DNA of 64,000 nucleotides from Sedimentisphaerales bacterium (GTDB lineage Bacteria > Planctomycetota > Phycisphaerae > Sedimentisphaerales > SM23-30): contig JANQJS010000053.1 of assembly GCA_028281535.1 (NCBI GenBank), positions 1-64,000 of the forward strand, in the 5' to 3' direction. The position numbers and the translations under genes are program-made. Of the stretch, positions 25,037 to 34,379 are shown one piece after another (positions within the stretch are counted from its first letter, which is position 1; the number at the start of each line of letters is the position of its first letter). The notes below the pieces were generated by a model that saw only the letters and a list, made by a program, of their open reading frames with translations, made no database searches and was not told the DNA's origin.

Positions 25037-28000
25037 TTAATTAAATACTTCAAAAGCATCGATTTCAACTTCACCGCTACTGATCGTACCAACCAATGTA
25101 TGGCTACCAGGCGACAATGAAATATTTTCATACTTCAGAACACTGGTGCTACACGCACCTGTGGTATTGATAGAGCCTACAGATTGACCATCAATCGTCA
25201 GGTTAATCGTGCCGCCATCACAATCCCAGGTAAAGATACGAATACCTGTACCGGTAAAGTTATAGGTAAACGAACCAGACAGTCCCCATTGCGTTGTACC
25301 TTGGTACGCAGCTGGGTATTCTGTTACCGTTTCCCAGGTTCCAGTATAGTTAGCCACATTGCCATCAAACTTCGTCCAGCTACCACCACCAGCTTGCGTT
25401 GTTGCACAGCTTGTTGCAGAATAGCTATTAGTGTTACCAACACTATCACGACTACGTACTTGATAGCAATATTGCGTTGAAGCTGACAAACCGCTATCCA
25501 CATGAGTGGTAGACGTTTGCCATCCACTATCCGTTGCGCCAGTTCCACCTGTTGTTTCATTAAATTGGTATTCAACAGGATTACTGCCTTCAGCGTCCGT
25601 AGAAACGGTGGATGTCACAGTAATTTGCGAACTACTGTTGGCAACAGCTGAAGCAATACTTGGTGAACTTGGTGCGTTCGTGTCTGGCAAGCCATTTGTC
25701 GTAGCACATGACTGAGCAGAAGAACTACCAGTATTACCCAAGCTATCGCGAGAGGTAACAGTGTAGCAATATTGTGTACTTGGCGTCAACACAGTGTCAG
25801 TATACCCCGTTGAAGTCTGCCATGCACTATTGCTACCACCAGGATTTCCTGAAGTCTCTGTAAAGAAGTATTCTACAGGTCCTGATGGATCACTGCCTGT
25901 GGTTGCAGTCATTGCGATCGTTGTTGAGCTTGTCGCCGCAGGAGCAGATGCAAAGGTCGCAGGATTCGGCGTTGGAGGAGTGGTATCACCACCAGCTTGT
26001 GTCGTAGCACATGAGGCGCCAGAAGCGGTACCCGTATTACCCACACTATCACGAGATTGAACGGTGTAGCAGTATTGGGTGCTTGCACTCAATCCGTTAT
26101 CCGTGTAGCTCGTTGATGTTTGCCATCCGCTATCGGTTCCACCGGCTCCACCACTGGTATTGTCAAAATTGTATTCGACAGGCCCTGATGGATCGCTTGC
26201 CGTTGTCGCTGTCATTGCAATCGAACTACTGCCTGTTGCAGCAGGTGCAGATGCAAAAGTTGCTGGGTTTGGCGTTGGAGCTGTGGTATCACCACCAACC
26301 TGCTGGCCAAAGACAATGTAAGCAACTTGTTCACCGGTATGATTACGTTCAGTATCATTCAACTGATCTTCATCGATCGCTAAATTGATATTTGAATTTG
26401 AGATTGGGTTTGCGCCATACAGCATAGCCCAGCCACCATTACCACCATCCATTGCGGTAAGTGTAGCAACACCCAATGTCGCAGTAGTGGTTAAACCAGA
26501 TATTGGACGACCATAAGGAGGATTATTCGTCACACCTGCGACGCCATCGCTGGTCACACCCGCGGCATATTCAATGCCATCAATGGTGCCATTACCTGCA
26601 TCAATCACAATGTAACCGATAGTTTCATTGGCATGAGCATTGTCTGGATCTTCATTAACGGTTTTACCCACTTGAAGAGCGCTACTACTTGGAGGATTCT
26701 GACGGCTACTGCCGCGAGACCAGAATTCCACATGCCCCGCATCGTTATAAGTCATTACCTGACCAACAACAACTGGACTTGTGTAACTATTCGCATAAGT
26801 GCGAGCATGAGCTGACCAGTTATTATTATTCGCCGTTATGGTCGAATTAAATTTGACAGCTTCCATTTTTACACCGTCGGTTCCCTGGGTATAAACACCT
26901 TCTTCAACAACCATGTAGTAAATATCAGAAGAAGCAGGCGTATTAGGTGAACCATCCAAGCGAACCTGGAAGCTACTACCTGAAGCATTCTGAATACGTA
27001 CCGTACCCGGTGATGAGGAATTGGTATAATTAGGTGTGGCAACGACGATCATCGAACTATAACTGCTACCCAAATTTACAGTGGTCCAACTACTACCCAC
27101 GCCGCTGACCACACCGGTTTCTAATAAGATATTGCTACTTGGTACATCCGGCGTTGTCGCATTTGCTGCTGCAGAGGCTGTGGTGGTGTTACCCAAACTG
27201 TCACGTGCTGCAACGTTATACGAATAAAGTGTAAGCGGAGTCAAGCCAGTATCCGTGTAATTGGTACCTGCTTGCCATGTACTATTGTTACCACCAGGAT
27301 TACCAGTAAGTTCTGTAAAGAAATATTCAACAGGGCCATTTTGGCCATCAACCGCAGTGGTTGCTGTCATCGTGATATCTGTGCTGCTAGTTGCGTTTGG
27401 TGCCGATGCAAAGGTCATAGGACTTGGGAATGGAGGGGCTGTATCAACACCACCATTGACTGTTACCGAACCTTGCATAAAGAAGGCTGGACCACTTTGG
27501 TGAATATGACAATGGAAATTGTAAACATTCGCCGAAGTACCATCACCCGTTGAGTTGTCCAGGAACGCTTGATCAAACGTTGCTAGGTAAGTAAATCCAG
27601 CAGGATTTGTAACCAGAGGATCTCCTGAAGACGCAAAAACGACTTGGCTAGGATTATTGATAAAGTAATTATGGTTACCAGTCAGTCCACCCCATACATT
27701 GTGACCGCCTTCCAGGAAGGTCCATTCAACCGATTGGCCAACATTAATGGTCACATCAGCTGGTTCAAACTTTCGACCTGGACCAACGGTAATATCAGCA
27801 TGTCCATCTTCTGGACCTGTGGTCGTACAGATAGGTGAAGAGGCTTGTCCGGTATTACCCAATCCGTCACGATATTGTACGGTATAGCAATACTGAGTAC
27901 CTGCGTTTAACACAATATCATAATACTGTGGATCACCTTGCCATGGACTACTGGTTCCACCTGTATTACCGGTGGTTTCAACAAATTGATAGGAAATCAC

Positions 28001-29869
28001 AGGATGAGCATCCGTGGCCGTTGTCGCTGTCATACCAATAATTGAATCACCGATTGCTGTCGGTGGAGCTGAAAATGTTGCAGGATTCGGTGTAGGAGGA
28101 TCAGTATCTGGTGTAATGGTTGTTGCACAAGCAGAACTTGAAGCAGTACCCGTGTTACCCAAACTATCACGTGATTGGACGGTGTAACAATATTGTGTTG
28201 ATGCAGTTAAACCGCTATCGGTATAGGAGGTGCTAATTTGCCATCCACTGTCGGTTCCGCCTGGCGAGCCGCTAACATGATTGAAGTTATATTCAACTGG
28301 AGGAGTTGCATCACTGGCGACCGTTGCTGTCATGGTGATTTGCGTATCACTCAATGCAGAAGGTGGAGCTGAAAATGTTGCAGGGTTGGGTGTGGGGGGA
28401 TCGGTTTCGCTACCGCCACCGGCACCAATTTGCAGCCATTTAGCAACTGAAGGTACACCATCATTATTCATCAAGAAGACCAAATAATAACCGGGTGGAA
28501 ATATATTTGAATTGCTTGTCACAGTAAAGGTTGCCGTTGATCCATTATCAGAATCTAGATTAACTGGAACACTGATTTGATCATAATAGAATGAGTGGGT
28601 TGCACTACCAGGCCGTCGGATAACAACATTTGTTACAGGATTTGCGGATGAGTAGGTCATTGTTAGTTGCTGACCATAATTCGCTGTTGTATTCAACGTA
28701 TTAATCACAGGACGAGGTGATTTAAAGAGATAATATGGACTCCATATATCAAACTGCTTTGCAAAAGGATCCACTGGATCACCTGCAATAGTACCCCCGG
28801 AACTGATAACGCGACCATCGGGTAACAAGACAGAGGTTGAGTGATAGCCACGCTCGTTTTGATGCGTTGCCATATAGGTCCATGTGTTTGTGTCAGGATT
28901 ATATAATTCAGGACTTTTTTGAACGGTACCATATTGTCCTTGATTACCACCCACGACAATGACATTTCCATCAGGTAAAAGCACACCGTTGATTTCCAAG
29001 CGAGCTTCATTCATGCTGGCAATGTTTTGCCAGGTTGGGCTGGGTTGTGTGAGGTCAATGATTTCCGCGGTTGCGGTCGGCGGTTGTTCAACATGAATAT
29101 TCACACCACCAGCGATCATGATACGTCCATCATGCAAACGGATAGAGATACCATCATTTCGAGGAGAATTCCGATTGGTATTGTCGATAGTTGTCCATGT
29201 TCTTGCAACAGGATCATACATCGAAGCCGTTTGATGTGCACCTGATTTAAATACTTTTCCATCGGGCATTAAGTGAATACGAATATAGGCTTCATAGATC
29301 TGGTTTGGAATGTTCTGGCCACCTGCCATGGTCCAGGTATTGGTATCAGGATCGTAAAATTCAATCGTATTATCTTTATTGGCACCTCCACCAAGGCTTG
29401 TTCCACCATACACCCAGATTGTACCATCGCCATGTATAATTGTTGAAGGATACCAGCGAATTCTGTTCATATTTGGTAATTGGGTATATTGTTCTGTTTG
29501 CCAATTAAATGCATACGCATCGTTCAGGGCATTAACGCCAGGTTCAAATTGTGCGCCACCCATCAACAGTTGGGTCCCATCAGCTAATGCGGCATGCGCG
29601 CCGCAAAACATGCTATCCACACCCGTGCTTCTGATAATCACATTGGTTGGATTAAGTGGATCGAAAATCTGTGTTTGAACCGTATCACGATCCGGTACAT
29701 AGAGCATTTTACCTGAAGGCAAAATCGCTGCGTGAACCCCTTCATATTGCATTTCAATGGGTGCGGACCAAGCACCAACGACATTGGTTTGTGCTTGAGT
29801 TGGTGATGCGAACAACATCAACGAGAGCATGGTTAAACAGGCAAAATACTTTGTATTGGTTTGCTTCAC
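25037..29869 (-). CDS. Giant secreted copper-radical oxidase (AA5, galactose oxidase type) with cupredoxin, FN3 and lectin-like modules
   Basis: This 1610-residue protein starts at a GTG with AAAGGAG upstream and has a signal peptide (about 1-26). Residues 27-485 are a kelch beta-propeller plus the DUF1929 domain of galactose/glyoxal oxidases. All active-site residues can be placed: Cys89 (SMFCGAH) and Tyr140 (RWYPS) for the thioether cofactor, Tyr342-His343 (RGYHS) and His425 (SATHS) as copper ligands. Two fibronectin-III-like modules follow (about 490-685), then a plastocyanin-like domain (about 690-805; candidate ligands His723, Cys787, His790, Met798) and a third FN3 (about 810-905). Next is an H-type-lectin-like region (about 912-1190), three more FN3 modules (about 1195-1490) and a final beta-sandwich. 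AA5 enzymes oxidise alcohols or aldehydes and release H2O2. Two ECF/FecR pairs flank it. The substrate is unknown. Confidence 0.85.
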   Translation of the reverse strand: MKQTNTKYFACLTMLSLMLFASPTQAQTNVVGAWSAPIEMQYEGVHAAILPSGKMLYVPDRDTVQTQIFDPLNPTNVIIRSTGVDSMFCGAHAALADGTQLLMGGAQFEPGVNALNDAYAFNWQTEQYTQLPNMNRIRWYPSTIIHGDGTIWVYGGTSLGGGANKDNTIEFYDPDTNTWTMAGGQNIPNQIYEAYIRIHLMPDGKVFKSGAHQTASMYDPVARTWTTIDNTNRNSPRNDGISIRLHDGRIMIAGGVNIHVEQPPTATAEIIDLTQPSPTWQNIASMNEARLEINGVLLPDGNVIVVGGNQGQYGTVQKSPELYNPDTNTWTYMATHQNERGYHSTSVLLPDGRVISSGGTIAGDPVDPFAKQFDIWSPYYLFKSPRPVINTLNTTANYGQQLTMTYSSANPVTNVVIRRPGSATHSFYYDQISVPVNLDSDNGSTATFTVTSNSNIFPPGYYLVFLMNNDGVPSVAKWLQIGAGGGSETDPPTPNPATFSAPPSALSDTQITMTATVASDATPPVEYNFNHVSGSPGGTDSGWQISTSYTDSGLTASTQYCYTVQSRDSLGNTGTASSSACATTITPDTDPPTPNPATFSAPPTAIGDSIIGMTATTATDAHPVISYQFVETTGNTGGTSSPWQGDPQYYDIVLNAGTQYCYTVQYRDGLGNTGQASSPICTTTGPEDGHADITVGPGRKFEPADVTINVGQSVEWTFLEGGHNVWGGLTGNHNYFINNPSQVVFASSGDPLVTNPAGFTYLATFDQAFLDNSTGDGTSANVYNFHCHIHQSGPAFFMQGSVTVNGGVDTAPPFPSPMTFASAPNATSSTDITMTATTAVDGQNGPVEYFFTELTGNPGGNNSTWQAGTNYTDTGLTPLTLYSYNVAARDSLGNTTTASAAANATTPDVPSSNILLETGVVSGVGSSWTTVNLGSSYSSMIVVATPNYTNSSSPGTVRIQNASGSSFQVRLDGSPNTPASSDIYYMVVEEGVYTQGTDGVKMEAVKFNSTITANNNNWSAHARTYANSYTSPVVVGQVMTYNDAGHVEFWSRGSSRQNPPSSSALQVGKTVNEDPDNAHANETIGYIVIDAGNGTIDGIEYAAGVTSDGVAGVTNNPPYGRPISGLTTTATLGVATLTAMDGGNGGWAMLYGANPISNSNINLAIDEDQLNDTERNHTGEQVAYIVFGQQVGGDTTAPTPNPATFASAPAATGSSSIAMTATTASDPSGPVEYNFDNTSGGAGGTDSGWQTSTSYTDNGLSASTQYCYTVQSRDSVGNTGTASGASCATTQAGGDTTPPTPNPATFASAPAATSSTTIAMTATTGSDPSGPVEYFFTETSGNPGGSNSAWQTSTGYTDTVLTPSTQYCYTVTSRDSLGNTGSSSAQSCATTNGLPDTNAPSSPSIASAVANSSSQITVTSTVSTDAEGSNPVEYQFNETTGGTGATDSGWQTSTTHVDSGLSASTQYCYQVRSRDSVGNTNSYSATSCATTQAGGGSWTKFDGNVANYTGTWETVTEYPAAYQGTTQWGLSGSFTYNFTGTGIRIFTWDCDGGTINLTIDGQSVGSINTTGACSTSVLKYENISLSPGSHTLVGTISSGEVEIDAFEVFN

Positions 29870-29978
29870 AGGAATACTCCTTTCCTATATTACTTTTTAC
29901 TTAACACTTCACTTCTACTTCACACTAGAATTCTTCTTTTGTTGCACAGAAAGCTGAGAATCTGTACAATACGATCGT

Positions 29979-30002
29979 CTCAAGGCACAAAAAAACCTTG
30001 AG
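29979..30002 (-). promoter_or_regulatory. Hairpin in the 5' leader of the oxidase gene
   Basis: CTCAAGG (29979-29985) and CCTTGAG (29996-30002) form a stem around an A-rich loop about 110 bases upstream of the oxidase start. It could be a leader structure or the terminator of the FecR-LamG gene that ends at 30166. I cannot tell which. Confidence 0.35.
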
Positions 30003-30165
30003 GCAAACTTCATGGTGTGTCAGTTGGATCTGCCAAGACTTTTAACTGATACACCATTTTTATTCATTCAAAAATTTCTACTCATTCTTGAATTTTGCTA
30101 TGTCATAAACGATTACCTCCAATTCTAAAAAATGGTTAAAAATTAATCTTAACACACTTTTTGAA

Positions 30166-31854
30166 TTATTCTTTTGTTGCTTGATACAATTGTTGAATTT
30201 TAGATTGTTTTAGTACGCCATCATAAATAGCTAGATTGTCAATGGCACCTTTCATTGGATTTCCATATCCAATTTTCATTGGGTTTCCAAAATGGATATT
30301 ATGGAAGTCAGATTCAAATGGCATCTCATCGGTCGTTGTTTTCTGGCAATACAGTTGACCATTAATATACATTTTTATGGTTAACCAATCTTCTGATATT
30401 GTGAGCGCAACATGATACCATTGAAGGTTATTTAATTTTACAGAATGTTGTTTTACGTCACATTCTAATGGGTTATAAGTTGTTAGAGCGTCGTCACCTC
30501 TGAAGCTGCTAATATGCATAATGCCATTTTGATCCAAATAAAGTCTGCGAGAGAATTCCGTATTTGAATAGCTTGGTTGTTGAATAAAGATATCTTGCGG
30601 CTCTGTCGTGTTTAATTTTAGATGCATCATCAAGGTGAAGCCGGCATCAAAATAATCTCTTTCGATTAGAGTAAGATATCCATTTTTACTGTTGAGAGAT
30701 AATGAGGTGTTGTCATTATTCTCGATTAAATTGTCATGGCTATTTCCCATAAATGAAGGGTTGGGTGTCCATTTAATTTGAAATTCAGAGTCTTCGATCA
30801 TGTTTTGAGTTAAATGATTTTCGTTTTCGAAATTCCAGAATCCGACAGGATTGGTTTTTTCGATGGCTTTTGTATAGTTTTGCCATTGTAGATTTTGTTT
30901 TGGTGCGAGAGTGCGTACGAAGAATTGAGATTGCTTGAAGTCTTTTTTGACGATGGTTTGGCCATCAGGCAGGATGCCCATGGCTTGACCTGCTTGAATG
31001 AATCTATTTTGTATAGATTTGAGTTCAACCAGGCCCTGGCTGACGTAGCATTCGCTAGAGCCATCTTTGTGTGCAACGATGGCGAATTCTGTGCCATGAT
31101 CGACGTAGGAAGCATTTTTGGTGTTGATGGTAAATCCGATAGCTTGTGGCGGAACTTGCGCCACAAGCTTTCCGTGATTTAGGTAGGCCCCATTAGCCGA
31201 CTCCATTCTAATCTCGGATGGTCCTTCAAGGATGATAGAAGCTCCATCCAAAAATTGAATTTCTACAATGTTATTTGTTAAATGATATGTTTTGCCTTTG
31301 ACTAGCTCTTTGGGAAGTTCACCCGTTGTCGCGGCGTACATATCTGTGATGATCGCAACTTTTTGGTTTTTGGGGTTATTAAAGATGAATAATCCAATCC
31401 CTATGAGTAGGCATGCCGCGAGTGTTGCGATTAATTTATAAATTTTAATCGGGTTACGGGTGGTTTCAGTGTCGATTGGACGTTTTGTTGTTGATTGCGT
31501 TTTATTTTGAGATTTTAGATAGCTTTCCAGCTTTTCCTTGGCGGCTTTTTCAAGTTGTTGTTTGTTTTGTTTGTCGCGTTTGGATTTTTCCAGGTTGTCT
31601 AATAATTCTTGAGATGTAATGTGTTCTCTGAAAAGTTCTTCGGTGGATTGCTGAGAAAGATTCAGTGAGGTTGCGGCTTGTTGATTTCGCAATTCAGAGC
31701 AAAGTGAGCAATATTCAGTATAAATGACGCTGACTTCTGGAGATTCTTTGATCCAGGTTTGCAGTTGGTTGAATTGATCTTGTGTGATCGATTCGTCACG
31801 TAGCGCGCCTAGTAAATCAAAAAGTTCATATTGTTTTTCTTGAGACAGCGTCAT
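30166..31854 (-). CDS. FecR-domain/LamG membrane protein, putative anti-sigma factor
   Basis: This 562-residue protein has the same architecture as the one at 22311: cytoplasmic N-terminal segment, one membrane segment (about 136-156), a periplasmic FecR domain (LEGPSEIRM, GKLVAQVPPQAIGF, DHGTEFAIV) and a C-terminal LamG domain. Its start overlaps the sigma gene stop by one base (TAATG), which gives translational coupling. The N-terminal 130 residues, with charged and coiled-coil-like stretches, probably bind the sigma factor. It lies just upstream of the giant oxidase on the same strand, so the oxidase is a candidate target of this signal system. Confidence 0.85.
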   Translation of the reverse strand: MTLSQEKQYELFDLLGALRDESITQDQFNQLQTWIKESPEVSVIYTEYCSLCSELRNQQAATSLNLSQQSTEELFREHITSQELLDNLEKSKRDKQNKQQLEKAAKEKLESYLKSQNKTQSTTKRPIDTETTRNPIKIYKLIATLAACLLIGIGLFIFNNPKNQKVAIITDMYAATTGELPKELVKGKTYHLTNNIVEIQFLDGASIILEGPSEIRMESANGAYLNHGKLVAQVPPQAIGFTINTKNASYVDHGTEFAIVAHKDGSSECYVSQGLVELKSIQNRFIQAGQAMGILPDGQTIVKKDFKQSQFFVRTLAPKQNLQWQNYTKAIEKTNPVGFWNFENENHLTQNMIEDSEFQIKWTPNPSFMGNSHDNLIENNDNTSLSLNSKNGYLTLIERDYFDAGFTLMMHLKLNTTEPQDIFIQQPSYSNTEFSRRLYLDQNGIMHISSFRGDDALTTYNPLECDVKQHSVKLNNLQWYHVALTISEDWLTIKMYINGQLYCQKTTTDEMPFESDFHNIHFGNPMKIGYGNPMKGAIDNLAIYDGVLKQSKIQQLYQATKE

Positions 31855-32402
31855 TAGATTTCTCTCTGATTGAGATTTTGTCGTATGCAGAAAAATAGTT
31901 GCATGTGAATCCGATTCAATACTTTATAAATGGCATGGACGCTGCGTCCGACTTTGTCGGCGACGCTTTTGGTGGTCTGGCCAGGTTGGTATCTTAGTTC
32001 AAGAATGGTTTTGTCATCTTGCTTTAATTTGCTTAGGCAGTTTTTGAGTGCCTGGCTTCGGCTGGAAGTTTCTTCTTTATTATTGGCTACCTGGTTGGCG
32101 ATAATGTCAAAGGCTTCATCACCGAACTGGAGTTTTTGCAATTTTTTGTTTTTCCGGTATTTCATAATTTGAAACTTGGCAATTGTCAGGGCCCAGGAGG
32201 TAAAGTCGGTTCCTGGCTGGAATTCATCGAACTTGCTCCAAAGGACAATCGCGGTTTCCTGGATGATGTCGTCGACGTCAGACCAGTTGGGCACGAGTGA
32301 CATTATAAAGCCATAGAGCCTCTTTTCGTGGGAGATGTAGAGCTGCATAAACTCTTTCCATCTGCCCATGTCCTTTTGGGGGGGTAAGTTTGGTGATTCC
32401 AT
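31854..32402 (-). CDS. ECF RNA polymerase sigma factor
   Basis: This 182-residue ECF sigma factor has region 2 (NWSDVDDIIQETAIVLWSKF) and region 4 (GQTTKSVADKVGRSVHAIYK). AGGAAG precedes the ATG. It overlaps the downstream FecR-LamG gene by one base. It is a paralogue of the sigma factor at 24075, and the two sigma/FecR pairs bracket the oxidase gene. Confidence 0.88.
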   Translation of the reverse strand: MESPNLPPQKDMGRWKEFMQLYISHEKRLYGFIMSLVPNWSDVDDIIQETAIVLWSKFDEFQPGTDFTSWALTIAKFQIMKYRKNKKLQKLQFGDEAFDIIANQVANNKEETSSRSQALKNCLSKLKQDDKTILELRYQPGQTTKSVADKVGRSVHAIYKVLNRIHMQLFFCIRQNLNQREI

Positions 32403-32560
32403 TATTACTACTTCCTAATTTTGTCTATTAAGTAAATAGAACTCATGTGTCAATTTTAGAAGGTAAAAATAAATAAATTTGTCGATCATGTTTGTTGTTG
32501 TTATATATCGACTTATATCGGTTTATTATTGTGTTAATTCATAATTGCTCCTGATGTTTT

Positions 32561-32839
32561 TCAATTATCGGACAAAAACACAAAAAGTTGATAGTGTTGT
32601 CGTTTTTTTGTGGGGGGCGATTTATTTAAACCACGACGTTCTCGAAGGGCATGAAGAAAAGAGAAAGGCAAAGGGGCGTTTTTATCCACAGATCCGCTGC
32701 CGCTAATGCTTCCACCTGCGCTAAAGCTGCCGTGAGACAAGTTGGTGAGGCAGGTTTGGTTTAATGCAGAATTCAAATTCTTTTTAGTTATGAAATTTTT
32801 GGATGATGCGAATGGCGCATTGGATTTATTTAGATTCAT
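32561..32839 (-). CDS. Small hypothetical protein (92 aa), doubtful
   Basis: This short frame has AAAGGA upstream of its ATG. The N-terminal two-thirds (many Asn and Ser, with GSFSAGGSISGSGS) could be a real small protein. The last 30 residues translate a degenerate intergenic repeat of the CACGAAG family (32631-32690), so the frame probably runs into repeat sequence after losing its own stop. No domain is recognised. Confidence 0.35.
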   Translation of the reverse strand: MNLNKSNAPFASSKNFITKKNLNSALNQTCLTNLSHGSFSAGGSISGSGSVDKNAPLPFSFLHALRERRGLNKSPPTKKRQHYQLFVFLSDN

Positions 32840-32997
32840 TTTGAAATCCTTTCATTTTGTTTAGACGTAGATTGTCTGTTTTGATTTTTTAATTTTGAAA
32901 GGGTTTTGGAGGGACTTCGGTGAGTCGGTTCTGCCCTTTGACCGTGAATATTATTGTATGCGAATTGGTTGAAATGTCAATGAGAATTTGATGTTTT

Positions 32998-33080
32998 TTG
33001 CCACGAAGAGTGCGAAGAAAATACAAAAACAAGCAGCCGTTTTTTATCCGCAGATTTCGCAGATTAGAAAGGCAGATTTT
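32998..33080. repeat. Degenerate CCACGAAG / CCGCAGATT intergenic repeat
   Basis: CCACGAAGAGTGCGAAGAAA is followed by TTTATCCGCAGATTTCGCAG. The same two-part arrangement occurs at 32631-32690 and 34268-34372. It belongs to the same family as the inverted repeats at 496-610 and 39841-39955. Confidence 0.5.
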
Positions 33081-33090
33081 TTTAATAAAT

Positions 33091-33116
33091 TTAAAGGTAC
33101 CTGATCCCTTTAATTC
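33091..33116. repeat. AATTAAAGGTACCTGACCC palindromic repeat family
   Basis: This is an imperfect 27-base inverted repeat whose ends are TTAAAGG and CCTTTAATT. Further copies lie at 35165-35193, 35819-35845, 38037-38080 (split) and 44718-44743, and a degenerate one at 36846-36873. All read the same way on the plus strand and lie between genes. It resembles REP sequences spread by IS200-like transposases, but no such transposase is present in the window. Confidence 0.6.
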
Positions 33117-33124
33117 TAAGAACG

Positions 33125-33159
33125 GGAGAGTTAAAGGAGGTTGGCCTCTTTAACTCTCC
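33125..33159 (-). terminator. Hairpin after the DUF1080 gene
   Basis: GGAGAGTTAAAGGAGG (33125-33140) pairs with CCTCTTTAACTCTCC (33145-33159), one bulge, four-base loop. It lies about 22 bases past the stop of the minus-strand gene. The T run after it is weak. Confidence 0.6.
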
Positions 33160-33181
33160 AGATTTTATATGTCTTTGTTTA

Positions 33182-33985
33182 TTACTTTAATTCTTTGATA
33201 CAGATGTTTTTGAAATAGATTTTTGTTTTTGTGCCATCACGTACTTGGAGGCCTAGTTTGCCTTCGAAGTGTGCGTGGGGGGAGGTGTCGATGTGGTCTA
33301 GCAATAATTCGCCATTGAGCCAATGTTGGATATGATTGCCTTTGCAGCGGATGGTAATGTGATTCCAATCTTGAGATTTAAGCGCCTTGTTTACTTTTTC
33401 TTGATTTACCAGATGAGTATAGTCTGGGCGAATAAACCAATCGCTAATGGATGCCCAGTAGTTGCCGATTTTCCATCGGTCCTCTTGCTCGTCATAATCT
33501 TCTTCGTCGTCCTCATCCTCCTCTTCATCGTCTTCTTCTTCATCCATCTCTTTTTCTTCTTTTTCAAGTACGAACATATCATACTCATATGCGGCAGGGG
33601 CCATGAAGGCTTCTTCTACGTCGTGTTGGTCATGTCCTTTAAATAGAAAAGGTGTTGCGCGATACCAGACGCCGCTGTTACGATAAATGTCTCCAACGAG
33701 TTTTGTATCTAAATGCAATTCAAAGTCGCTGAAACTTTTGTGCGTATAGATCCAGCCAGAGACTTCAGCTATTTCGTTCAGGTCGCCTGTAACGATTGCG
33801 CCATCTTCAATGGTCCAGACGCCATCGTTTGTATGATCCCAGTGTGTAAAATCTTTGCCATTAAATAAGGAGACGAAGCGCTGTTGTGTATCGCAGCAGG
33901 ATTGTTTTGGCGATTGGCACCCGATGGTTGTTAGCAGGGTTGCGAGGCAAAGAGTGAGAGTGTTACTTACATGTTTTTTCTTCAT
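33182..33985 (-). CDS. DUF1080 lipoprotein with acidic insert
   Basis: This 267-residue protein has a lipoprotein leader (TTIGC, Cys23) and one DUF1080 (3-keto-disaccharide hydrolase-like, concanavalin fold) domain. Family landmarks are SLFNGKDFTHWDH near the N terminus, NSGVWYR in the middle and HWLNGELLLDHID near the C terminus. A run of about 30 almost entirely Asp/Glu residues interrupts the domain (about 147-175), which is not typical. A similar acidic stretch is in the fucosidase at 16726. Members are abundant in planctomycetes, and some act on oxidised sugars. The role here is probably in glycan use. Confidence 0.8.
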   Translation of the reverse strand: MKKKHVSNTLTLCLATLLTTIGCQSPKQSCCDTQQRFVSLFNGKDFTHWDHTNDGVWTIEDGAIVTGDLNEIAEVSGWIYTHKSFSDFELHLDTKLVGDIYRNSGVWYRATPFLFKGHDQHDVEEAFMAPAAYEYDMFVLEKEEKEMDEEEDDEEEDEDDEEDYDEQEDRWKIGNYWASISDWFIRPDYTHLVNQEKVNKALKSQDWNHITIRCKGNHIQHWLNGELLLDHIDTSPHAHFEGKLGLQVRDGTKTKIYFKNICIKELK

Positions 33986-34263
33986 TGACGTAGACCTTTC
34001 TTGTACAAAGTGGCTGGTAGCCCATTTGATGTTTTGAGGTAGTGAGTTGGACCTACGTAGAACAGGTTTATATCGGCGTTAATATGGCCGCAAGACCTGA
34101 CGAATTATTTTATTTATTCCATCGAGGAGCTTAATAAGTCAATTGATATGAATTATTATATACATTTCTTTTTTCATTGATTTATATACTAACCGTATTT
34201 GATGAGGAGAATCAAGAAAAAATAAACAGAAAAGTGACAACGTTATAAAGAAACAAAATGGAT

Positions 34264-34379
34264 TTTAAGGGCAATGTTTAACCACGAAGTTCACGAAGAA
34301 CGCGAAGAAAAGAAAAAGCAAAAGCCATTTTTATCCACAGATTACACAGATTACACAGATTTACGCAGATGAATTAATT
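34264..34379. repeat. Composite CCACGAAG / CCACAGATT repeat
   Basis: AACCACGAAGTTCACGAAGA is followed, after an A-rich stretch, by ATCCACAGATTACACAGATT and another CACAGATT unit. It sits directly after the stop of the PEP-CTERM gene. It is part of the dispersed family described at 496-610. Confidence 0.5.

Noticed and set aside
25184..28487. Many plus-strand frames opposite the giant oxidase gene
   Set aside because: They are shadows caused by the repetitive FN3 modules. None has its own start signals.
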